64,000 bases of DNA. Source: Algibacter luteus (GTDB lineage Bacteria > Bacteroidota > Bacteroidia > Flavobacteriales > Flavobacteriaceae). Made by a program: the position numbers and the translations under genes. Position 1 is the stretch's first letter, and each line of letters starts with the position of its first letter. Location of the stretch: assembly GCF_900141715.1 (NCBI RefSeq), contig NZ_FQYK01000002.1:239495-303494 (forward strand), in the 5' to 3' direction. The notes below the pieces were generated by a model. It had not been told where the DNA came from. It did no database searches and saw only the letters and a list, made by a program, of their open reading frames with translations. Positions 17,293 through 25,148 of this stretch are shown piece after piece.

Positions 17293-18132
17293 CTAACCAG
17301 GAATAACCAAGAACGGTATGGTTGGATTAAATCCAATCTTTTTAATAACTGGTTCGTTAAAAATTTTCTCAATAAAACTATGCTTGTAGTTTACCATAGC
17401 CAGCATGTCTATTTCTAATTCTTCGATAAAACTTTTAATGTCATTTGCTTTTTTTGAGTAGTCAGGAACCCAATGTAAAGAATGCTCAAATTCTCCAAAA
17501 TAAGATTCCAAAGTCGTTATGTTGTGCTCTTGAACCTCAGTTAATTCTTCTTTGGTTTCTATATGCACCACTCGAATTTTTGAGTTATAAAGTGAGGCCA
17601 GATCTTTTAAAGCATCTAAGTCTGTGGCGCCATAAAACCGATTAAAATCTGATGGAAAAGCTATTTGTTTTGGTGTTACAAAATCATAATCTTCAGGGAT
17701 AATTAAAATAGGACAACTCCTCATTTTACTTATCATTTTTACGGTATTGCTACCGAACAAAAACTCTTGAGCTCCTGTGGCTCCCTTGGTACCCATAACA
17801 ACGAGGTCGATATTATATTTTTTAACGGTGGTATCAATGGCACGATATAAACTTTCGGTACTCAAAATAATCTCAAAATCGTGGTTTGCATTGGCATTAG
17901 CTGTTTCTGCCAAAGTTTTAAGTTCTAGCAAATTGGTATTTGCATTTTCTTTTACTTCTTCATATACCCTACTGTATTTATCTGATATGGAAGAGAGGCT
18001 GCCATGTGCTGAATGCAGGATATAAAATGTACAGCTTTCTAGCGCATAGAGTTTTAAGGCATATACAATAGCACTCCATGCATTATCTGAAAAATCAGTT
18101 GGTAACAAAATATGTCTATTATTCGTTTCCAT
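17293..18132 (-). CDS. Universal stress protein, tandem Usp domains
   Basis: 279 residues. Domain 1 has METNNRHILLPTDFSDNAW and GTKGATGAQEFLFGS (complete ATP-binding signature). Domain 2 lacks the signature and carries VNYKHSFIEKIF before the final IPFLVIPG strand. It begins only 3 bp after the stop of the neighbouring usp, so the two are translationally close and surely cotranscribed. It is the third member of the operon. It is not a recent copy of its neighbours: they share motifs but differ throughout. Confidence 0.9.
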   Translation of the reverse strand: METNNRHILLPTDFSDNAWSAIVYALKLYALESCTFYILHSAHGSLSSISDKYSRVYEEVKENANTNLLELKTLAETANANANHDFEIILSTESLYRAIDTTVKKYNIDLVVMGTKGATGAQEFLFGSNTVKMISKMRSCPILIIPEDYDFVTPKQIAFPSDFNRFYGATDLDALKDLASLYNSKIRVVHIETKEELTEVQEHNITTLESYFGEFEHSLHWVPDYSKKANDIKSFIEELEIDMLAMVNYKHSFIEKIFNEPVIKKIGFNPTIPFLVIPG

Positions 18133-18135
18133 AGT

Positions 18136-18981
18136 TTATAAGATTTTAGAGGGAATCACTAAAAACGGAATGTTTAAATGAAACCCGATGTGATGAATTA
18201 ATTTTTTAAAGAACAAATTCTCAAAAAAGGAATGTTTGTTGTTTATCATAATCAACATGTTAACTTTATTCTTGATTTGAAAATTGGCAATAGCATCTTC
18301 TACATTCTGGTTACTAACATCATGAAAAATATTGGCTACTTTTTTCAATTTGCTTTCCAAAAGTGCTTTGTTTTGTTTTTGAATTTCTGTTAAATCGTAA
18401 CCATAGGAGACGTGAAGCACATGTACTCTAGAGGTGTGCTTTTTAGCGATATTAAGAATTAAGCTTAAGTGTTTGTTTTTATAATGAATCTCAAAATCTG
18501 TTGGAAACAAAAGCTCATGAGGTTTTTCGTATTTAAAATCTTCAGGAACAGCTATAACCGGGCATTTTACTTGATTTAAAACATGAACCGTATTCGATCC
18601 GAAAAGCACTTCTTTGGCTCCAGTGGCCCCTTTTGTGCCCATAACGATATAATCTATTTTTTTCTCCTTGATTTGATCTTTAATTTCTGGAATTAAGGAA
18701 TTAAAAACAGACATTTTTTCTATTCTGTGATTAGGGTTCCGCAAGGTTTTCTTGATTTTATCGTGAAATTTTTCAAGTTTATTCATGGAAGTACTGCGCT
18801 CTGAATCTACCAACCCAAACTGCGCAGGATTAACTAACACATATTCTATATGATACACTGCAGGTGTGTAAGTGTTCAATAAATAAAAGGTACACACCTC
18901 GTCTTTAAACAATTTAAGCGCATATACAATGGAATTCCATGAATTATCAGAGAAATCGGTAGGAAGGAGTATCTTTTTCAT
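18136..18981 (-). CDS. Universal stress protein, tandem Usp domains
   Basis: 281 residues from the ATG at 18981 (MKKILLPTDFSDNSWNSIVYAL). A longer frame to 19044 would overlap the upstream gene and add a non-homologous 21-residue leader, so I reject it. Domain 1 contains GTKGATGAKEVLFGS (complete ATP-binding signature). Domain 2 ends with INNKHSFFENLF and IPFLVIPSKIL. It is second in the usp operon, 16 bp behind the first. Cytoplasmic; role in stress survival is inferred from family and context. Confidence 0.9.
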   Translation of the reverse strand: MKKILLPTDFSDNSWNSIVYALKLFKDEVCTFYLLNTYTPAVYHIEYVLVNPAQFGLVDSERSTSMNKLEKFHDKIKKTLRNPNHRIEKMSVFNSLIPEIKDQIKEKKIDYIVMGTKGATGAKEVLFGSNTVHVLNQVKCPVIAVPEDFKYEKPHELLFPTDFEIHYKNKHLSLILNIAKKHTSRVHVLHVSYGYDLTEIQKQNKALLESKLKKVANIFHDVSNQNVEDAIANFQIKNKVNMLIMINNKHSFFENLFFKKLIHHIGFHLNIPFLVIPSKIL

Positions 18982-18997
18982 GACTTGAGTTTTTAAA

Positions 18998-19849
18998 TTA
19001 ATGCCTCCTTTCAATGTTTTGTAAAGCCAAAAATGGAATTCCAATATTTAAGCTTATTTCATCTATAGGAGATTGAAATAATATATTTTCTAAATGAGAA
19101 TGTCTGGTGTTAACCATAATGAGCATATCAACACCATTATCGCTTATATAGCTGTTAATAGCTTCGGTAATACGCTTTCTATTTACCGTTATAAAGTTGG
19201 TTTCATTTTTACAAAGTGTTTCTTCAATAAAGGATTTATTATCCTCTTGTCGCATAGATAATTTTTTACTTTTAGAAACATAAATGACATCTATCTTAGT
19301 TCTGAAAGGCGCTAACATTTCGCATACCAATTTTAACTCTCTTCGCTTGTATGGAATTAAATAATTGGTTGGAAACACAGCGTGTTTAGGCTGTATATAT
19401 TTGTAGTTGCTAGGAATAGCTAAAACCGGACATTCCACATATTTTAGCACCTGTAATGTATGGCTACCAAAGGTTAATTTTTTATGGTTCGATTTGCCTT
19501 TTGTACCCATGACAATAATATCTATATTTTCATTTTCAACTATTTTATCAGCCTCGTCGACCAGCACATTGTTTGAAGAAACCATGCGATAGGTAAATCT
19601 AGGATTGGGATGTTGCTTTCTTATATCTTTAATTAAATCCTCTAACTGTTTTTTAGATTGATCGCTTACAATCTTTGTAGCTCGACTAAGGGTTTCGCGT
19701 GTTAATAAAGCCTCATTTATGTAAATATCATCTTGATAGGCATGCATAAAATAAAACACGCTGATTTCGTACTTAAAAAGCTCTAAGGCATAATGAATGG
19801 CGTTTAAAGCATTTTCTGAAAAATCTGTTGGAATTAATATTTTTCTCAT
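18998..19849 (-). CDS. Universal stress protein, first gene of the usp operon
   Basis: 283 residues from the ATG at 19849 (MRKILIPTDFSENALNAIHYAL). An upstream in-frame ATG at 19894 would fall within the predicted promoter (-7 box 19874-19881) and is rejected. Domain 1 has GTKGKSNHKKLTFGS, a full ATP-binding signature. Domain 2 has VNTRHSHLENIL in place of the KHSF block of its relatives. It is the promoter-proximal gene of an eight-gene minus-strand unit that runs to 13283, preceded by an Fnr-like operator at 19905-19916. Confidence 0.9.
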   Translation of the reverse strand: MRKILIPTDFSENALNAIHYALELFKYEISVFYFMHAYQDDIYINEALLTRETLSRATKIVSDQSKKQLEDLIKDIRKQHPNPRFTYRMVSSNNVLVDEADKIVENENIDIIVMGTKGKSNHKKLTFGSHTLQVLKYVECPVLAIPSNYKYIQPKHAVFPTNYLIPYKRRELKLVCEMLAPFRTKIDVIYVSKSKKLSMRQEDNKSFIEETLCKNETNFITVNRKRITEAINSYISDNGVDMLIMVNTRHSHLENILFQSPIDEISLNIGIPFLALQNIERRH

Positions 19850-19873
19850 GACTATATACTTTTGAGGTTTTCT

Positions 19874-19916
19874 TAAATATATTAAGTATATCAAGAGAAA
19901 ACTATGACGACGGTCA
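19874..19916 (-). promoter_or_regulatory. Fnr-like operator and -7 box for the usp operon
   Basis: TGACCGTCGTCA (minus strand, 19905-19916), 33 bp centre to centre from TATATTTA (19874-19881). The predicted transcript starts about 20 bp before the ATG at 19849. Confidence 0.7.
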
Positions 19917-19952
19917 GATATAATCGTTTAGAAACTTGAGGATTAAGTATAA

Positions 19953-19985
19953 AAAAACGGTAAAGATTGAAGTTTTACCGTTTTT
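19953..19985. terminator. Terminator hairpin between usp operon and candidate RNA
   Basis: Stem AAAAACGGTAAA (19953-19964) with its complement at 19974-19985, 9-nt loop, and A/T runs on both sides, strongest for the minus strand. Confidence 0.75.
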
Positions 19986-20110
19986 CATGAGGGTTTAATT
20001 TTGATATATAGCTCTAACTAAACTAAGGAATAATTTTATTAAACTCTCAACAAGATTTAGCCTATATCCCCATCAGCTAAATCATGAATTAATTAATAGC
20101 CAATAACCTA

Positions 20111-20142
20111 GAAACAGGAAGCTTAAACTTCCTGTTTCGTTT
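20111..20142. terminator. Hairpin with terminator shape
   Basis: Perfect 11-bp stem GAAACAGGAAG (20111-20121) with its complement at 20128-20138, 6-nt loop, followed by GTTTTAA on the plus strand. Confidence 0.6.
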
Positions 20143-20323
20143 TAAGCGTTTAATTTTATTATCTAACCTTTACTCTATCTACACCCTTGATTTACAAAAA
20201 ACATAAAATAAGCTTTGGCTTCATAGTAATTTTAAACGCTCATCAGATTTACAAGGTCTTTCGATTTGTAAATCTTTGATTTTTATAACCAAATTCAAAA
20301 GAACGTTTGATTAATTAATGTTA

Positions 20324-20366
20324 CTAAAGTAAAGCGTTACTTTCAAAATTGCTATGACGACCGTCA
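20324..20366 (-). promoter_or_regulatory. Fnr-like operator and -7 box without a following gene
   Basis: TGACGGTCGTCA (minus strand, 20355-20366), 33 bp centre to centre from TACTTTAG (20324-20331). It would drive the candidate small RNA. Confidence 0.55.
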
Positions 20367-20502
20367 GCATTGAAAAATAGATTTAACATAATGCAAGTAT
20401 TCTACTTTTTAAAACCTTTTAAAATGGAATCAATAGATATGACGAATATCATCAATAGTACTTTAACTTATTGATTTACAGTAACATATAATCTAATTAT
20501 AA

Positions 20503-20892
20503 TTAATACGGTACAACGCCGTATACGATATTTAATAAAAATATTCCCGTTAAGAAGAGTAACATGTAAATGACTTGAACGAATTTAATGTTAACGAATT
20601 CTAAGAATGAAATGGTGCGTTTTGGGAAAATAAATAATAGCAAACCTATGGTTAAAGCGACCCAACCTATAGCGGTTATAATAAATTTCCAGTTAGGTTC
20701 CCATATATTGTGATACAAGATGTTTAACAAGCCAACAATAATGGCCATGAATGAGGTTGTAATTAAAAACTTTTCATCTTTAAGGTCTAAAAAAATCTGT
20801 CGGATCCTTTTAGGATTAAAAGTTAAAATCACAAAAAAGATAATAAGATACCATCCCCAAAATTTAGCTAAAAAAATAGATATATTTTCCAT
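20503..20892 (-). CDS. Four-helix membrane protein of unknown function
   Basis: 129 residues from ATG at 20892 (MENISIFLAKFWGWYLIIFF). An ATG at 20910 would overlap the upstream usp stop by 8 bp and is the alternative start. Four hydrophobic segments are visible at about 10-30, 43-62, 72-92 and 104-126, with a short Lys/Asp-rich loop between the first two (NPKRIRQIFLDLKDEKF). No signature residues. It is adjacent to and cotranscribed with the usp gene ending at 20903. Small multi-helix proteins of this kind are common beside usp genes, but the function is unknown. Confidence 0.7.
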   Translation of the reverse strand: MENISIFLAKFWGWYLIIFFVILTFNPKRIRQIFLDLKDEKFLITTSFMAIIVGLLNILYHNIWEPNWKFIITAIGWVALTIGLLLFIFPKRTISFLEFVNIKFVQVIYMLLFLTGIFLLNIVYGVVPY

Positions 20893-20902
20893 AATGAAGG
20901 TT

Positions 20903-21745
20903 TTATTCATGTAAAACTAAAAACGGGATATCTGTGTGATAGGTAATTTCTTCTACCAAAGGATGGAATAAAATACGTTGGAAATAGTTTAAGTTTTTTG
21001 CTACCATGACTATCAAATCGATATCTCTACTTTCTACAAAGCATTGAATGGCAGCTTCAATATCTTTGTTCGTTAAAAAATGAAAACTATGTTTATAATG
21101 ATTAAAATAATCATCTAAATAGTCTTTATTTTTTTTCTGATCGGCATTAAGTACATAATCGCGTTTATTGATGTGTAATAATCTTATTGACGCATTAACT
21201 AATTCTAAAATGTCTTGAAATGGACGCAATAATTCAGAAGAATAAAATGCCGAAAAATCGGTTGGAAACGCTATTTCTTTAGGTTTAACAAATTTTGCAT
21301 TTTCAGGAACTACTAAAGTTGTGCAATGCACTCTTGTGATAACACTAGCGGCATTGCTGCCAATAATAAGTTTTTTTAATCCAGTGGCGCCTTTTGTTCC
21401 TATAACAATCAAATCTATCTTTTTCTCTTCAACGTGTTTTCTGATAGATTCTATAAAAAAATTATAATCGGTAATTTTAAAAAATCGATGGTTGCCTTTA
21501 AGTGAAGAATCGCTAATGCGCTTTAGTAAATTATTAAGTTGAATTTTTGATGGCTTAATTAAAGTATCATCAATAATATCTTTGGTTAATGCATAACCAG
21601 CATCTTCTACAACATAACCACTAGTTACTGTATTAACATGTAATAAATAAAAATTACAAGACTTCCCCTCAAAAAAATTAAGGGCATATTCAATGGCATT
21701 CCATGAGTTACTAGAAAAATCTGTAGGAATTAAAATGTTTTTCAT
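20903..21745 (-). CDS. Universal stress protein, tandem Usp domains
   Basis: 280 residues. Domain 1 starts MKNILIPTDFSSNSWNAIEYAL and contains GTKGATGLKKLIIGS, a full ATP-binding signature. Domain 2 lacks it, and the KHSF block seen in the other copies is replaced by AKNLNYFQRIL before IPFLVLHE. The gene has its own promoter and Fnr-like operator (21766-21808), separate from the big usp operon, and is followed by a small membrane protein. It lies directly downstream of the response regulator gene but has independent control signals. Confidence 0.9.
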   Translation of the reverse strand: MKNILIPTDFSSNSWNAIEYALNFFEGKSCNFYLLHVNTVTSGYVVEDAGYALTKDIIDDTLIKPSKIQLNNLLKRISDSSLKGNHRFFKITDYNFFIESIRKHVEEKKIDLIVIGTKGATGLKKLIIGSNAASVITRVHCTTLVVPENAKFVKPKEIAFPTDFSAFYSSELLRPFQDILELVNASIRLLHINKRDYVLNADQKKNKDYLDDYFNHYKHSFHFLTNKDIEAAIQCFVESRDIDLIVMVAKNLNYFQRILFHPLVEEITYHTDIPFLVLHE

Positions 21746-21765
21746 TACAATTTTACTTATTGTAA

Positions 21766-21808
21766 CAAAAATAGATGCAAGATGTTGGTTAAAAAATGAT
21801 ATTGGTCA
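21766..21808 (-). promoter_or_regulatory. Fnr-like operator and -7 box for usp (20903-21745)
   Basis: TGACCAATATCA (minus strand, 21797-21808), 33 bp centre to centre from TATTTTTG (21766-21773), a perfect TAnnTTTG box, 20 bp before the ATG. Confidence 0.75.
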
Positions 21809-21829
21809 TTTTGAATAGCGCACAGAAGT

Positions 21830-22885
21830 TTAATAAATCTGCTTGAGTTTGTCAAGATTTAAAACCTTAATATTTCTACCTTCAATTTCAATTAATCCAT
21901 CATTCTTAAATTTAGACAATGTTCTTATAAAAGTTTCTGAAGCTACGCCTGCTACACTGGCTAAATCATTCCTCGATATCTTAATGGGGTCGTTTGGTTT
22001 TCTATTAATTTTTTCAGCAAACCTAATAATTGTAGCGGCGGTTTTTTTGTTAACCGAACTATAGGCCATTTGCAATAATTGTTCTTTGGTACTTGATAGA
22101 TTTTCTGCTAATAACTCAATAAGTTCTAGTGAAACTTTATGGTTGTTTTCTAAAATATCATTCAAATCGGTTTTTGAAATCCCAATCAATTCAACATTAT
22201 TAATAGCTGTTGCAGACTCTTGATACGCTATATTTTGAATAAAAGTGGTATAACCAAACAAGTCGTCTTCCTTGAATAAAGCTGTAATTAATTCTTTACC
22301 ATCTTCATCAAATTTATGATTTTTAACAACCCCTTTTCTAACTAAATAAATGTAATTAGAGTTATCGCCTTCACTGTATATTAGATCGCCTTTTGCGTAT
22401 TTAAATATCTTCCCGTTATCGTCTAAATAATTTTTTAAATCATTTAAAGTTTTTAATTCATCTTGAGATGGTATCGAAGATTCTTCCGTATAATTAGCTC
22501 TTTCTTCTTTTAAAATAGCGGCTTTTGCAAGCCTGCTTTCTATAGCACTAATTAATTCTGCTTCATTAAAAGGTTTTGTGATATAATCGTCTGCACCCAG
22601 ATCCATCCCTTTTCTAACATCTTTACGCTCGGTTTTTGCTGATAAAAATATAAATGGAATATATTTTGTTGTCTCGCTTTTTGAAAGACCTTGTAACACA
22701 CCATAGCCATCTAATTCGGGCATCATAATATCGCAAACTATAATATCTGGTAGATTTTCTTTTGCAGTATTTAAACCAACGCTACCATTAGGCGCTGTTA
22801 TAACTGAATAGTTAGACAATTCTAGAAGTTCGGCTGTATTTTCTCTTAAAACAGTATCATCTTCTATGAGTAATATTTTTTTCAT
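21830..22885 (-). CDS. REC-cNMP-HTH response regulator of the Crp/Fnr family
   Basis: 351-residue transcription factor. Residues 1-120 form a receiver domain with Glu8-Asp9-Asp10, phosphoacceptor Asp52, Ser82 and Lys104 all present. A linker leads to a cyclic-nucleotide-binding-like beta barrel (about 155-260; IFKYAKGDLIYSEGDNSNYIYLVRKG). The C-terminal Crp-type winged helix (275-345) has the recognition helix VASETFIRTLSKF. Glu317 and Arg321 sit where Fnr/Crp proteins contact the TGA half-site. It lacks the Fnr iron-sulfur cysteines, so signalling probably comes through phosphorylation by the kinase encoded 83 bp upstream. It lies at the centre of ten Fnr-like operators and is the prime candidate to bind them. 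Confidence 0.9.
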   Translation of the reverse strand: MKKILLIEDDTVLRENTAELLELSNYSVITAPNGSVGLNTAKENLPDIIVCDIMMPELDGYGVLQGLSKSETTKYIPFIFLSAKTERKDVRKGMDLGADDYITKPFNEAELISAIESRLAKAAILKEERANYTEESSIPSQDELKTLNDLKNYLDDNGKIFKYAKGDLIYSEGDNSNYIYLVRKGVVKNHKFDEDGKELITALFKEDDLFGYTTFIQNIAYQESATAINNVELIGISKTDLNDILENNHKVSLELIELLAENLSSTKEQLLQMAYSSVNKKTAATIIRFAEKINRKPNDPIKISRNDLASVAGVASETFIRTLSKFKNDGLIEIEGRNIKVLNLDKLKQIY

Positions 22886-22968
22886 CAGTTTTATTTCTTT
22901 TTATCGCTTTATCTCGTCAGATGTCCTTAATATAATTTTATCTCAACAAATTTCAAAATCACTTTAAA

Positions 22969-24216
22969 TTAATTTAATAATGCTTTACTAGGCACTTTCA
23001 ATGTAAACGTGGAACCTTTACCCTCTTTACTAACAAATGCAATTGAACCATTTAGGTTTTCTAAATGAGATTTTACAATATTTAATCCTATACCAGTACC
23101 TTGAGTAAGCAATGCGTTTCCTGCTCTAAAATAACGATTAAATATATTCTTTTGATCTTCAGCAGGAATGCCCATACCCTCATCTTTTACTATGATTGAA
23201 ATTACTCCAGCCTTTTGGTTTACTTTTAAATCTATCGTACTGTTTTCAGGCGAATACTTTATGGCGTTATGTACTAAGTTTGACAAAGCTAACTCAATTA
23301 TTTTTTCATCCTGAAAAAGTGAAATATCATCAACATTGTCTGGGTAGTTTATTTGTTGGCCTTCTTTTAACAACATATTGCTATTGTATACCACCTCATT
23401 CACCACTTTACTGAGCTTAAATTCGCTAAAATTATAAGTTACTTTACCAGTTTCTAACTTTTCAACCGATAGAAAATCGTTTAAAATATTATTTAAATAA
23501 TGTACTTTGTCTGTTATGGTCTTAATATGCTTATCTCGCTTCTCTTGTTGCTCTGTTAACTTATATTTTGCAAGTAACATAGTTGAAGTTAAAATTCCAC
23601 TTAACGGTGTTTTAAACTCGTGTGAAACCAGCGATAAAAATTTTGTTTTTAACTCATTAAGTTCTATTTCCTTTTTTAAAGCTTTTTTAGTTTCCTCTTC
23701 AGCTTCAACACGTTTACTATTTTCAACTTCAAGCTCTCTATTAGCAGCTTTTAGCTCATTTAATGCTTGTTTTAATGCCTCAGTTCTATTCGCTACTTTT
23801 TCCTCTAATCTAGAATTTAATTCAACAATCTGAATTTCCTGTTTTTTACGTTCAGAGATATCAATAATGATTGCCATCACATAGGTGTTGCCAAAAATTT
23901 CGAATGGGTTTAGGCCTATTTCTATTGGAAAGTTTGTACCATCTTTACGCACACCATAAAGGTCGCGCCCCTTCCCCATTTGTCGTTTTTCATGCTTTTG
24001 CATAAATTTATTAAAATGACCGCCATGATTGGCATGGTATCTTTGAGGAATTAAAACTTGTAGTGGCTGACCTATAAGTTCTTTGTTTGAATAACCAAAT
24101 ATAGTTTCTAAAGCGGAATTAGTTTCCATAATGCTTTGATTTTTATCTACCACCAAAACGTCTTCTGAAATGGCTCCGAGGAGGGTGTTAAAAATCTCTT
24201 GGTCTTGTCCAAACAT
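22969..24216 (-). CDS. PAS-domain sensor histidine kinase (soluble)
   Basis: 415 residues without membrane segments. A PAS domain covers about 8-125 and a coiled coil 125-190. HisKA has SLVSHEFKTPLSG (His199), and the HATPase has Asn317 (LVHNAIK), DEGMGIP (345-351) and GTGIGLNIV (373-380), so it is a complete kinase. In the PAS domain His64, Gly81, Gly83 and Arg84 match the spacing of FixL His200, Gly217, Gly219 and Arg220. That could mean haem-based oxygen sensing, but many PAS domains of this subclass keep this His without haem. It precedes the REC-Crp gene in the same direction and is probably its partner. Confidence 0.9.
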   Translation of the reverse strand: MFGQDQEIFNTLLGAISEDVLVVDKNQSIMETNSALETIFGYSNKELIGQPLQVLIPQRYHANHGGHFNKFMQKHEKRQMGKGRDLYGVRKDGTNFPIEIGLNPFEIFGNTYVMAIIIDISERKKQEIQIVELNSRLEEKVANRTEALKQALNELKAANRELEVENSKRVEAEEETKKALKKEIELNELKTKFLSLVSHEFKTPLSGILTSTMLLAKYKLTEQQEKRDKHIKTITDKVHYLNNILNDFLSVEKLETGKVTYNFSEFKLSKVVNEVVYNSNMLLKEGQQINYPDNVDDISLFQDEKIIELALSNLVHNAIKYSPENSTIDLKVNQKAGVISIIVKDEGMGIPAEDQKNIFNRYFRAGNALLTQGTGIGLNIVKSHLENLNGSIAFVSKEGKGSTFTLKVPSKALLN

Positions 24217-24287
24217 AAATTATAACTATCAAGGTATTAAATGAACGTAAAAGTACGAATTTAAATCAAAATCTATGGTTGTAAAAC

Positions 24288-24330
24288 TGATTAATATCAT
24301 AGCAAAAACCTCAATAAAATATTACTTTTA
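24288..24330 (+). promoter_or_regulatory. Fnr-like operator and -7 box for the TerB-like/thioredoxin pair
   Basis: TGATTAATATCA (24288-24299), 33 bp centre to centre from TACTTTTA (24323-24330), the same -7 octamer as at 31235. It lies between the divergent kinase and TerB-like genes. Confidence 0.7.
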
Positions 24331-24363
24331 GAGTTAATCTTAATTTTAACACATTAATTAACA

Positions 24364-24765
24364 ATGGAAAGAAAAGATATAGACTTTTACCAAGTTTTAG
24401 GTAAACTTTTTTATGCCGTAGCTGCAACCGATAAGCGCGTAGTTGCAGAAGAAATTAATGCTTTTAAAAAATATTTAAAAACCAAATGGATAAAGGCTGA
24501 GGAGTTTAAAAACCACAATAATTATGAAGGCATTAAACAAATTTATTTAACTTTTGAAGCTTTAAACCAACAAGACTCTCCAGACCCAGAAACATACTTT
24601 GAAGCATTTATAAAATTTAAAAAAAATAACGAACATTTATTTAGTAAAAACTTAAAACAGCTTATTTCTAGCACAGCACATGCCATTGCAAACAGTTATG
24701 CCCGTAAAAACAAATCGGAACTAATCATGTTAGCTCAACTAGATTTAGAATTAAAAAAAGAATAA
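24364..24765 (+). CDS. TerB-like small helical protein
   Basis: 133 residues, all-helical, cytoplasmic. The start FYQVLGKLFYAVAATDKRVVAEEINAFKKYL, read in parts, has the pattern of TerB/DjlA-like tellurite-resistance domains: a hydrophobic helix, an A-x-x-D-x-x-V-x-x-E acidic turn, then a second helix. The match is weak, so the family call is tentative. Its stop is 2 bp before the thioredoxin start, so the two are one transcript under the operator at 24288. A role in stress physiology follows from that context only. Confidence 0.6.
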   Translation: MERKDIDFYQVLGKLFYAVAATDKRVVAEEINAFKKYLKTKWIKAEEFKNHNNYEGIKQIYLTFEALNQQDSPDPETYFEAFIKFKKNNEHLFSKNLKQLISSTAHAIANSYARKNKSELIMLAQLDLELKKE

Positions 24766-24767
24766 TT

Positions 24768-25067
24768 ATGAAAAGTAGTTTTAATTCCATTTTAAAATCC
24801 AATCCCATTGTTTTAGTAGATTTTTTTGCAGATTGGTGTGGTCCCTGTAAAATGCTTGCGCCTATTTTAAAAGAGGTTAAGGAAGAACTTGGTGATACCG
24901 TAAAGATTGTAAAAATAGATGTAGATAAAAACGAAACTTTGTCTGCAAAATATCAAATTCGTGGTGTACCAACGATGCTCCTTTTTAAAAATGGGAAACA
25001 GGTTTGGAGACAATCTGGTGTTTTACAAAAAATTGATATCGTTTCCATTATAAACACTCATATATAA
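24768..25067 (+). CDS. trxA: Thioredoxin
   Basis: 99-residue cytoplasmic disulfide reductase. The active site ADWCGPCKML is intact, with VLVDFFA before it and the cis-proline loop RGVPTMLLFKNGK after it. It is short at the N-terminus compared with E. coli TrxA (108) but keeps the whole fold. It is joined to the TerB-like gene by a 2-bp gap and is predicted to be induced with the Fnr-like regulon. This suggests a stress-specific thioredoxin rather than the housekeeping one, which should be elsewhere. Confidence 0.9.
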   Translation: MKSSFNSILKSNPIVLVDFFADWCGPCKMLAPILKEVKEELGDTVKIVKIDVDKNETLSAKYQIRGVPTMLLFKNGKQVWRQSGVLQKIDIVSIINTHI

Positions 25068-25079
25068 AGCCCTCATTCA

Positions 25080-25122
25080 TGATGAAAATCATTTCATAAC
25101 ACCTATAATCAAATTATATTTA
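25080..25122 (+). promoter_or_regulatory. Fnr-like operator and -7 box for the WG-repeat/protease/transferase unit
   Basis: TGATGAAAATCA (25080-25091), 33 bp centre to centre from TATATTTA (25115-25122), 26 bp before the ATG at 25149. The 17-bp block TGATGAAAATCATTTCA is also found before hsp20. Confidence 0.75.
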
Positions 25123-25148
25123 TAGGTGAACTATAAATATATTTTGTC

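Larger units (their letters stand above)
19951..20317 (-). ncRNA. Candidate stress-induced small RNA
   Basis: The 650-bp gap between two usp loci holds a minus-strand operator/-7 pair at 20324-20366 with the same geometry as those before stress genes, yet no open frame follows. A strong hairpin with seven U residues on the minus strand lies at 19953-19985. A transcript from about 20317 to 19951 would be near 370 nt; a second hairpin at 20111-20138 could shorten it. A plus-strand -7 box (TAATTTTG, 19996-20003) before that hairpin is a competing reading. No known RNA family recognised. Confidence 0.35.
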
